From NCBI GenBank assembly GCA_905203765.1, contig CAJKXC010000069.1, positions 1-13,461 on the forward strand: a DNA stretch of 13,461 bases, in the 5' to 3' direction. This document shows positions 8,210 through 13,461 of the stretch, one piece after another. The notes beneath the pieces were generated by a model, which was not told the origin of the DNA, made no database searches, and saw only the letters and a program-made list of their open reading frames with translations. Each line of letters begins with the position of its first letter. The stretch's first letter is position 1. This stretch comes from an uncultured Bacteroides sp. (lineage in GTDB: Bacteria; Bacteroidota; Bacteroidia; Bacteroidales; Bacteroidaceae). The translations under genes were made by a program, and so were the position numbers.

Positions 8210-8701
8210 ATGACAAAAGTTGGTTTATTATCGGATACGCATGCCTATTGGGATGAAAAGTACTTGCAATACTTCGAGTCGTGCGACGAGATATGGCACG
8301 CCGGAGACATCGGCTCGCTGGAAGTGGCGCAGAAGTTAGCGGCTTTCCGTCCGTTCCGTGCGGTGTACGGCAATATAGACGGGCAGGAGATCCGCCAACT
8401 CTATCCGCAGGTCTTGCGCTTCACGGTAGACGGGGCGGAAGTGCTGATGAAGCATATCGGCGGCTATCCCGGCAAGTACGACCCTTCGATACAGGGCAGT
8501 ATCCTGGTACATCCGCCCAAGCTCTTTATCAGCGGGCACTCCCATATATTAAAGGTGAAGTATGATAAGACGCTGGATATGCTCCACATCAATCCGGGAG
8601 CTGCGGGTATTTCCGGTTTCCACAAAGTACGTACGATGGTGCGCTTCGTGGTGGAGAATGGGATGTTCAAGGACCTCGAAGTGATAGAACTGGCAGGGTA
8701 A
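8210..8701 (+). CDS. YfcE/MJ0936-type metallophosphoesterase
   Basis: This 163-aa cytoplasmic phosphoesterase of the calcineurin-like superfamily has all the metal-binding motifs in order: SDTH (D9, H11), HAGDIGS (D33), YGNID (N55), KHIGGYPG (H82) and SGHSHI (H110, H112), then NPGA. Its length and pattern fit the YfcE/MJ0936 group, which hydrolyses phosphodiesters in vitro and whose natural substrate is unclear. The closing SISGFHKVRTMVRF-like segment is typical of the group. The gene diverges from ppk1 over a 54-bp region, so the two promoters are effectively shared. A link to polyphosphate metabolism is inference from position only. No hairpin is evident after its stop. Confidence 0.9.
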   Translation: MTKVGLLSDTHAYWDEKYLQYFESCDEIWHAGDIGSLEVAQKLAAFRPFRAVYGNIDGQEIRQLYPQVLRFTVDGAEVLMKHIGGYPGKYDPSIQGSILVHPPKLFISGHSHILKVKYDKTLDMLHINPGAAGISGFHKVRTMVRFVVENGMFKDLEVIELAG

Positions 8702-8716
8702 TTTAAGCTTCATAAT

Positions 8717-8747
8717 TTTGTCATCTCCCGATTTATTTAGATATTTG
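8717..8747 (+). promoter_or_regulatory. -33/-7 promoter for rmlA-rmlB
   Basis: TTTG at 8717-8720 is followed after 19 nt by GATATTTG at 8740-8747, one base from the -7 consensus, so both parts of a Bacteroides promoter are present at normal spacing. Predicted transcription starts near 8755, leaving a leader of about 80 nt before the rmlA ATG. The rest of the 133-nt gap shows no other clear signal. Confidence 0.6.
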
Positions 8748-8834
8748 CAGTCCGAATAGCAACGAGAGCCGTGGGGCATGGTCCTCCTTCTTATTTTATT
8801 CTCCATTTGATAAACACCAAAAAAGAACTGAAAT

Positions 8835-9710
8835 ATGAAAGGAATAATTCTTGCAGGTGGCAGCGCCACTCGTCTCTATCCGTTGTCCAAGGCTATCTCC
8901 AAGCAGATAATGCCCGTCTACGACAAACCCATGATTTATTACCCGCTTTCTACCCTGATGCTGGCGGGAATACGTGAGGTGCTGATTATTTCTACTCCGC
9001 GCGATTTACCTATGTTCCGTGAGTTGCTGGGAACCGGCGAGGATCTCGGAATGTCCTTCTCCTATAAGATACAAGAAAATCCTAACGGACTGGCACAAGC
9101 CTTTGTGCTGGGTGCCGAATTTTTGGAAGGTGGCCCGGGTTGCCTTATCCTGGGGGACAATATGTTCTATGGCCAGGGTTTCTCCGCCATGCTGAAGCGT
9201 GCCGCCTCTATTGATAAGGGTGCCTGCATCTTCGGCTATTATGTCAAGGATCCGCGTGCTTATGGTGTGGTAGAGTTCGATGCCGACGGCAAAGTCGTCT
9301 CCCTCGAAGAGAAACCGGCACAGCCTAAGAGCAATTATGCCGTGCCCGGTCTTTACTTCTACGACTCCACGGTTACCGCCAAGGCTGCCGCCCTGCAACC
9401 TTCCGCCCGTGGCGAATATGAAATCACCGACCTTAACCGCCTCTATCTGGAAGAAGGCACGCTGAAAGTGGAACTTTTCGGCCGTGGCTTTGCCTGGCTC
9501 GATACGGGAAACTGCGACAGTTTGCTCGAAGCAAGCAACTTCGTCGCTACTATACAGAACCGCCAGGGCTTCCGCGTCAGTTGCATCGAAGAGATAGCCT
9601 GGCGTAAGGGCTGGATAGACCTCGACCAACTTTACAACCTCGGCGAGCAACTCGGCAAAACCGAATACGGCAAGTATCTTATGGAACTCGCCGACTCCCG
9701 CCGCCAATAA
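8835..9710 (+). CDS. rmlA: Glucose-1-phosphate thymidylyltransferase
   Basis: This 291-aa enzyme joins dTTP and glucose-1-phosphate to make dTDP-glucose, the first step toward dTDP-rhamnose and other 6-deoxy sugars for surface polysaccharides. Motifs seen are the nucleotide-binding GGSATRLYP (8-16; the usual form is GGSGTRLYP, so Ala replaces Gly at 11), KQIMPVYDKPMIYYPLSTLM, ENPNGLAQAF, LGDNMFYG with the metal-binding Asp, EEKPAQPKSNYAVPGLYFYD and EITDLNRLYL. Length is normal for the family (about 290). The ATG follows AAAAGAACTGAAAT and is the only start that keeps the full N-terminal motif. The stop at 9708-9710 is followed directly by a tandem heptamer repeat leading to rmlB, so the two genes are very likely one operon. 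Confidence 0.97.
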   Translation: MKGIILAGGSATRLYPLSKAISKQIMPVYDKPMIYYPLSTLMLAGIREVLIISTPRDLPMFRELLGTGEDLGMSFSYKIQENPNGLAQAFVLGAEFLEGGPGCLILGDNMFYGQGFSAMLKRAASIDKGACIFGYYVKDPRAYGVVEFDADGKVVSLEEKPAQPKSNYAVPGLYFYDSTVTAKAAALQPSARGEYEITDLNRLYLEEGTLKVELFGRGFAWLDTGNCDSLLEASNFVATIQNRQGFRVSCIEEIAWRKGWIDLDQLYNLGEQLGKTEYGKYLMELADSRRQ

Positions 9711-9712
9711 CT

Positions 9713-9747
9713 ATCAATTATCAATTATCAACTATCAACTATCAACT
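9713..9747. repeat. Five tandem heptamers filling the rmlA-rmlB gap (element C)
   Basis: Five uninterrupted 7-bp units run atcaatt x2 then atcaact x3, preceded by a partial unit (ct at 9711-9712). On the minus strand this reads (A/G)TTGATA-type units, the same core as elements B, D and E. The array begins 2 nt after the rmlA stop and ends 3 nt before the rmlB ATG, so it forms the whole ribosome-binding region of rmlB. Confidence 0.9.
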
Positions 9748-9750
9748 AAT

Positions 9751-10890
9751 ATGAAGACTTATCTCGTAACCGGTGCTGCCGGATTTATCGGCGCCAACTA
9801 TATCAAATATATTCTGGCAAAACATAGTGATATCAAAGTGGTGATATTGGATGCCTTGACCTATGCCGGAAACCTCGGCACCATTGCCGGAGACATTGAC
9901 GATGAACGTTGTTTCTTTGTGAAAGGTGACATCTGCGACCGTATACTTGCCGATGAGCTGTTTGCCAAATTCAAGTTCGACTATGTGGTGAACTTTGCTG
10001 CCGAAAGTCATGTAGACCGCAGTATCGAGAATCCGCAGCTCTTCCTGATGACGAACATCCTGGGAACACAGAACCTGCTCGATGCCGCCCGTCGTGCCTG
10101 GGTCACAGGGAAAGACGAATCCGGCTATCCTACCTGGCGAAACGGTGTGCGTTATCACCAGGTTTCTACCGACGAGGTATATGGATCACTGGGTGCGGAA
10201 GGTTACTTCACGGAACAGACTCCGCTTTGTCCCCACAGCCCTTACAGTGCTTCCAAGACCAGTGCCGATATGGTAGTGATGGCCTATCACGATACCTACA
10301 AGATGCCGGTAACCATTACCCGCTGTTCCAATAACTACGGCCCTTATCACTTCCCCGAGAAGCTGATTCCGCTGATTATCAAGAATATTCTCGAGGGTAA
10401 GAAACTTCCCGTATACGGTGACGGTAGCAACGTGCGCGACTGGCTCTATGTGGAAGATCATTGCAAGGCCATTGACCTCGTTGTTCGCGGGGGTGTGGAA
10501 GGAGAAGTTTATAACGTAGGCGGTCACAACGAAAAGACCAACTTGGAGATTGTGAAACTGACTATCTCTACCATCCGCCGGTTGATGGAAGAAGAACCCC
10601 GTTACCGCGAAGTCCTGAAGAAGAAAGTAAAAGCCGCCGATGGCAGCATCGATATCAGTTGGATTAACGAAGACCTGATAACCTTTGTCAAAGACCGACT
10701 CGGCCATGACCAGCGTTATGCCATTGATCCGACGAAGATTACCAATGCCCTGGGCTGGTATCCCGAAACGAAGTTCGAAGTAGGCATCGTCAAGACCATC
10801 GAATGGTATTTGAATAACCAGAATTGGGTGGAAGAAGTAACCAGCGGCGATTACCAGAACTATTACGAAAAGATGTACGGCAAAAGATAA
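9751..10890 (+). CDS. rmlB: dTDP-glucose 4,6-dehydratase
   Basis: This 379-aa NAD-dependent short-chain dehydrogenase/reductase converts dTDP-glucose to dTDP-4-keto-6-deoxyglucose. It shows the Rossmann motif TGAAGFIG (G8, G11, G14), FAAESHVDRSIENP, the catalytic STDEVYG (139-145, with D141 and E142) and YSASK (Y165, K169). RCSNNYGPYHFPEKLIPLII, GDGSNVRDWLYVEDH and YNVGG follow. It is somewhat longer than the E. coli enzyme because of an insertion around residues 280-320, which I recall as normal in Bacteroides. The ATG is 3 nt after the heptamer array, with no Shine-Dalgarno, as is common in this phylum. No rmlC or rmlD follows; the next gene is convergent. Confidence 0.97.
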   Translation: MKTYLVTGAAGFIGANYIKYILAKHSDIKVVILDALTYAGNLGTIAGDIDDERCFFVKGDICDRILADELFAKFKFDYVVNFAAESHVDRSIENPQLFLMTNILGTQNLLDAARRAWVTGKDESGYPTWRNGVRYHQVSTDEVYGSLGAEGYFTEQTPLCPHSPYSASKTSADMVVMAYHDTYKMPVTITRCSNNYGPYHFPEKLIPLIIKNILEGKKLPVYGDGSNVRDWLYVEDHCKAIDLVVRGGVEGEVYNVGGHNEKTNLEIVKLTISTIRRLMEEEPRYREVLKKKVKAADGSIDISWINEDLITFVKDRLGHDQRYAIDPTKITNALGWYPETKFEVGIVKTIEWYLNNQNWVEEVTSGDYQNYYEKMYGKR

Positions 10891-10900
10891 AGATAAAAAA

Positions 10901-10967
10901 GTGATAGGGTGGTGGGGGGATAGGGTGATAATTGTCCTACCACCCCATCACTCTACCACTTTATCAC
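10901..10967. repeat. GTGATAG-type hairpin, copy 1 of a 52-bp direct repeat (element D)
   Basis: Arms 10901-10930 and 10938-10967 match at 23 of 30 positions (most mismatches would be G-U pairs in RNA) around a 7-nt loop. The first 52 nt (10901-10952) match 12444-12495 at 49 of 52 positions without gaps. It starts 10 nt after the rmlB stop, and its right arm abuts the stop codon (10968-10970) of the convergent gene. It probably acts as a two-way terminator. Confidence 0.85.
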
Positions 10968-12338
10968 CTATTCTCCCTTTTTCTTTTCAATTCCTTTTAT
11001 ACGTGCTACTTCCTTATCGAAATCAGATAGATATGCCTTGTCCTGCACAACTCTATACTTGTCATACTCTGCATATGCCTTTATTTTTGCCTGCTCTGCT
11101 GTAATCTTCCCTTTATCTAATAGAATAGGATAAGAAGAAAGTTCCAGAAAACTGTCAAGGAATTTCGCCCACTCTTCCATCGTAGTTGTTATGCCTCTTT
11201 TAGCCCGGTTCTCTGCTAAGTCAAGATAGGCCGAAACGATTTGATTCAATTCCTTTATATGCGCTTCCGATAGATAATTTTTTGCGGTAGCCACATCCGA
11301 TTTTAGTATTTTGCCATCAGGTGCCAACTTCCATGTTGTTAGTCCCATACTGATTTTAGTTGCATCTGCATGCGTGTAAATGATTTCTGCTGCTGTTTGC
11401 CCGCAAATAGCCCAGTGCAGTTTGTTCTGCACTTTCGCATAGAACTCTTTTGTCGTTATTGCATCCTGTTGATAATCGTCTGCCGTTGCATAGATATCCG
11501 TTATCTTCTGATACAACATACGTTCTGATGCACGTATCTCCCTGATACGTTCCAGCAGGACTTCAAAGTGCTCCTCATTCCACTTGTTGCCCTTTTTGAA
11601 ACGTTCGTCATCCATAACGAATCCCTTGCGAATAAACTCACTAAGTACTTGGGTGGCCCAAATGCGAAATTGTGTGGCTTTTGCCGAAGAAGTTACCCGA
11701 TATCCAACCGCAATGATAGCATCCAAATTGTATAATTGTACATTATACTTCTTGCCATCAGCGGCAGTTATCCAATGTTTTTGGATAACTGAATATTTGT
11801 TTAGTTCTCCTGAGTCAAAGATTTGCGAGAGATGATAGCTGATGGTCCGTACATCAACATCGAATATTTCAGCCATTCTGGACTGGGTCGTCCATAAGGT
11901 ATCACCATTAAAGGTCAGTTCTACGCGTAAGTTCCCTTCTGCATTAGAATAGAAGATGATATCTGCATTTTCCCGAATATCAATAACCTCATCACTTTCT
12001 ACCTTACCGGAGAAATACTGAATAGCTTGCAGCGTTTGCTCTTTTCTTCCATCGGCTTGCATTGCTATCAAGAGGCATGCGTATTGGGAGAGCCTGTAAC
12101 AATCTACTTGCCTGAAAGCGCCGGAGCCGACTTCTACCATATCGCTCGCATGGGCGAAATGGTCTTCCACTCTTTGATTGTTTTCTTGGCAAACACTGAT
12201 AGCCTTGTCAATAACTCTTTTGAACTTGCTGTATTCTGAGTAACCCATAGTTTTGGACAGGCTGCGGGAATTCCAGAATGATTTGCCATCGGCATCTATT
12301 TCTTTTATATTATTAAAGGCTTCAGAGTTCGATTTCAT
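10968..12338 (-). CDS. DinD-like N-terminal domain fused to RhuM-family protein
   Basis: This 456-aa protein has two recognisable parts. Residues 1-112 resemble the start of damage-inducible protein DinD and related BRO-type proteins: KSFWNSRSLSKTMGYSEY, VIDKAISVCQ, then DMVEVGSGAFRQVDCYRLSQYACLLI (67-91) and AIQYFSG. Residues of about 126-440 match the RhuM family: ADIIFYSNAEGNLRVEL, a helix-turn-helix-like LWTTQSRMAEIFDVDVRTIS, YNLDAIIAVGYRV, TQFRIWATQVLSEFI, ERIREIRASERMLYQKI, KLHWAICGQTAAEII and MEEWAKFLDSFLEL. DinD is an SOS protein in E. coli. RhuM has no settled function but recurs on islands and near restriction loci. The gene stands alone, flanked by 52-bp direct repeats, among sugar-nucleotide genes, so it may be acquired. 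Start supported by a -7 box 28 nt upstream. A defence or SOS role is inference. Confidence 0.85.
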   Translation of the reverse strand: MKSNSEAFNNIKEIDADGKSFWNSRSLSKTMGYSEYSKFKRVIDKAISVCQENNQRVEDHFAHASDMVEVGSGAFRQVDCYRLSQYACLLIAMQADGRKEQTLQAIQYFSGKVESDEVIDIRENADIIFYSNAEGNLRVELTFNGDTLWTTQSRMAEIFDVDVRTISYHLSQIFDSGELNKYSVIQKHWITAADGKKYNVQLYNLDAIIAVGYRVTSSAKATQFRIWATQVLSEFIRKGFVMDDERFKKGNKWNEEHFEVLLERIREIRASERMLYQKITDIYATADDYQQDAITTKEFYAKVQNKLHWAICGQTAAEIIYTHADATKISMGLTTWKLAPDGKILKSDVATAKNYLSEAHIKELNQIVSAYLDLAENRAKRGITTTMEEWAKFLDSFLELSSYPILLDKGKITAEQAKIKAYAEYDKYRVVQDKAYLSDFDKEVARIKGIEKKKGE

Positions 12339-12365
12339 ATTATATTTCGATTGTCATATTAGAAA

Positions 12366-12373
12366 CAAAAGTA
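12366..12373 (-). promoter_or_regulatory. -7 promoter box for the DinD/RhuM gene
   Basis: On the minus strand this reads TACTTTTG, a perfect TAnnTTTG, 28 nt upstream of the start codon at 12338. I see no TTTG at the expected -33 position and no obvious LexA-type palindrome around it. Confidence 0.55.
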
Positions 12374-12443
12374 CTAAAAAAAGAGTTATACGACTAACCA
12401 ATTCTTATATAAATATATGCGATAGGATGGTATGGATGTTAAG

Positions 12444-12510
12444 GTGATAGGGTGGTGGGGTGATAGGGTGATAATTACCCTACCACCCCATCACTTTATC
12501 ACCCTATCAC
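12444..12510. repeat. GTGATAG-type hairpin, copy 2 of a 52-bp direct repeat (element E)
   Basis: Arms 12444-12473 and 12481-12510 match at 24 of 30 positions around a 7-nt loop, the same geometry as element D. The sequence 12444-12495 is 49/52 identical to 10901-10952, in direct orientation. It ends 1 nt before the stop codon (12512-12514) of the upstream minus-strand gene, so it can serve as that gene's terminator. A degenerate stretch of similar units (gataggatggtatgg) precedes it at 12421-12435. Confidence 0.85.
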
Positions 12511-12511
12511 T

Positions 12512-12979
12512 CTACTCCCTATTCATCCTTTCCGCTTTCTCCTTTTTCCGCCACAGTTGGAAATGCTTCATTAGCGTATCCTCATTCACCAGGTCTTCCA
12601 GGTCGTAGTCTTCAATGAATTGCTGCAATGACCGCTTGTACATCACTCCGTGCCTGAACTTCTGTTCGCGCATGTATTCCACCATTTCCCACCTCATCTG
12701 CCGGTTTATCTCCTTGCTCAGGTAATGCCTGCTTTCTTCGCTCAGGTAGTTGTAGGTTCTGGGATCCTTTCCCTTGTCCGGTACCGGCAGTGCCAGTATC
12801 AGGTTGCCTTCCTCTTTCCACGATACTCCCTTCGGACGCGGCAGCGTCAGTTCCAGCAGGTTGTGGTACAGGTTGGTCCGGAAACTCAGTTTGATTGCTC
12901 CCTCGTGCACGCAGTTTGCATAGCGTGCATACATGTAGTGTGCCAGATACGGCTCCACATTTAAACTCACTGTCATCAT
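12512..12979 (-). CDS. Hypothetical protein, 155 aa, next to a recombinase
   Basis: I do not recognise a characterised family. The protein has no signal peptide or membrane segment. It has a mixed N-terminal half (VEPYLAHYMYARYANCVHEGAIKLSF, then LILALPVPDKGKDPRTYNYLS) and a highly charged helical C-terminal half (EINRQMRWEMVEYMREQKFRHG, then DTLMKHFQLWRKKEKAERM). That composition suggests a cytosolic, possibly nucleic-acid-binding protein. Codon use is coherent and the frame is open throughout, with two adjacent ATGs at its start (12979 and 12976). It is transcribed away from the tyrosine recombinase. Its likely promoter at 13225-13232 gives an unusually long leader of about 240 nt containing four hairpins. 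The stop codon is 1 nt from repeat element E. Confidence 0.7.
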   Translation of the reverse strand: MMTVSLNVEPYLAHYMYARYANCVHEGAIKLSFRTNLYHNLLELTLPRPKGVSWKEEGNLILALPVPDKGKDPRTYNYLSEESRHYLSKEINRQMRWEMVEYMREQKFRHGVMYKRSLQQFIEDYDLEDLVNEDTLMKHFQLWRKKEKAERMNRE

Positions 12980-13020
12980 AATCTTCAGTGTCTTAATTAA
13001 TTATTAATATTTATGTTTGT

Positions 13021-13198
13021 ACTCCCCCACGCGGGGAGTCCGAAACCGTGTCGTGTGAAGCTCGTTCGAACGGTTTCGGTAAAACACTGAATGGCAGCAG
13101 GTTGCATTCCTGCCCGGTTGCCCGGTGTCGGAAGGGTCGTTCCTCGGTGAGGAACAGTGCGTTCCCCGGTGCCGAAGGATGTCTTCGGCACCGGGGAA
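13021..13198 (-). promoter_or_regulatory. Cluster of four hairpins: structured 5' leader or small RNA
   Basis: Within this GC-rich stretch there are four perfect stems: 13162-13177 with 13183-13198 (16 bp, 5-nt loop), 13139-13145 with 13149-13155 (7 bp, 3-nt loop), 13040-13049 with 13070-13079 (10 bp, 20-nt loop) and 13021-13027 with 13033-13039 (7 bp, 5-nt loop). All lie downstream of the minus-strand -7 box at 13225-13232 and upstream of the 155-aa gene. Inside, cccggtgtcggaag (from 13123) and ccccggtgccgaag (from 13164) are near-copies. Small open frames across it are unlikely to be genes. Confidence 0.65.
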
Positions 13199-13224
13199 GA
13201 ATGTGCTTCTCATACTTCGGGGTG

Positions 13225-13232
13225 CAAAAGTA
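13225..13232 (-). promoter_or_regulatory. -7 promoter box upstream of the hairpin cluster
   Basis: On the minus strand this reads TACTTTTG followed by CACCCC, a perfect Bacteroides -7 element with typical downstream bases. Transcription would start near 13218 and run through the four hairpins to the 155-aa gene. No matching -33 is clear. Confidence 0.55.
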
Positions 13233-13314
13233 GGACATTTATGCGATACATCGATGCTTTCGTATATTGTCTTTCTGCCTTATAATATAATGAAACATTA
13301 TCGGAAATATATTG

Positions 13315-13346
13315 TTTGTTGATAACCAATAACCTAAGTAGGTTGT
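13315..13346 (+). promoter_or_regulatory. Weak candidate promoter for the recombinase
   Basis: TTTG at 13315-13318 is followed after 20 nt by TAGGTTGT at 13339-13346, a partial match to TAnnTTTG. A small inverted repeat (aacct-aagt-aggtt, 13331-13344) overlaps the -7 position. The rest of 13233-13360 is AT-rich and holds a 6-bp hairpin (13287-13301) but nothing else I can name. Confidence 0.25.
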
Positions 13347-13360
13347 AAATAAATAGAATT

Positions 13361-13461
13361 ATGATGATTAAATCCGAATTGAAAGGTTTCATGGAGTCCG
13401 TGATAACGGAACTTGAATCCGAGGGGCGGTATTCCACTGCCCATGTGTATCGTTGTGCGTT
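13361..13461 (+). CDS. Tyrosine recombinase / site-specific integrase, 5' end only
   Basis: Only the first 33 codons are inside the window. They read MMIKSELKGFMESVITELESEGRYSTAHVYRCA in outline, which matches the start of the SAM-like core-binding domain of Bacteroides tyrosine recombinases (a helix, then GRYSTAHVYR, usually followed by a Leu-Asn-Ser-Phe turn). The catalytic R-H-R-Y residues would lie beyond the edge. Such recombinases commonly sit at the head of capsule loci in Bacteroides, where some invert nearby promoters. Start is the ATG at 13361 or 13364. Confidence 0.75.
   Translation, partial: MMIKSELKGFMESVITELESEGRYSTAHVYRCA

Noticed and set aside
9713..9747. Tandem repeats as a possible CRISPR array
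   Set aside because: The 7-bp units have no spacers and there are no cas genes.
13063..13072. Palindrome cgttcgaacg as a possible capsule-promoter inversion site
   Set aside because: An invertible promoter needs two inverted copies around a promoter; no second copy was found in the window.
12997..13238. Several overlapping small open frames on both strands of the hairpin region
   Set aside because: They overlap each other in different frames, follow the inverted repeats, and have arginine/cysteine-rich low-meaning products. They are explained by the structured DNA.

Overview
The window looks like chromosomal DNA of a gut Bacteroides or a close relative. The evidence is two lipoproteins with Bacteroidota-style lipoboxes, a PiT transporter fused to a PhoU-like tail, several promoters matching the Bacteroides -7 consensus TAnnTTTG, and the start of a Bacteroides-type tyrosine recombinase at the right edge. 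No tRNA, rRNA, CRISPR array or complete insertion sequence was seen.

Layout. (1) 1-1145: the 3' end of a polysaccharide-utilisation-type cluster on the + strand, with a DUF5012/Ig-like surface protein (its frame is interrupted near the left edge) and a Lipid_bd-type lipoprotein, followed by a terminator. (2) 1257-3601: a lipoprotein of unknown function (-) and a CCA-adding enzyme (+), transcribed divergently from a short region with one -7 box per strand. (3) 3688-8701: a phosphate block, with a PiT transporter/PhoU-like fusion (-), polyphosphate kinase 1 (-) and a divergent YfcE-like phosphoesterase (+). Phosphate import and polyphosphate storage are probably linked here. (4) 8717-10890: a promoter followed by rmlA and rmlB, which make dTDP-4-keto-6-deoxyglucose; rmlC and rmlD are absent from the window. 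(5) 10901-12510: a DinD-like/RhuM fusion gene (-) between two 52-bp direct repeats. (6) 12512-13461: a 155-aa protein of unknown function (-) with a long, hairpin-rich leader, then the first 33 codons of a tyrosine recombinase (+). Recombinases of this kind often begin capsule loci in Bacteroides, so regions 4-6 may be the edge of a surface-polysaccharide locus.

The most unusual signal is a set of five low-complexity intergenic elements. Four are built from TGATAG-like units of about 7 bp and one from TGCTAAT-like units. They lie at or inside the stop codons of seven genes (cca, pit, ppk, rmlA, rmlB, the RhuM fusion and the 155-aa gene). Four form long hairpins, and one is a pure tandem heptamer array that fills the rmlA-rmlB gap. 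Two of the hairpins are 49/52 identical and bracket the DinD/RhuM gene. Together with the structured leader beside the recombinase, these are the best candidates for something undescribed.
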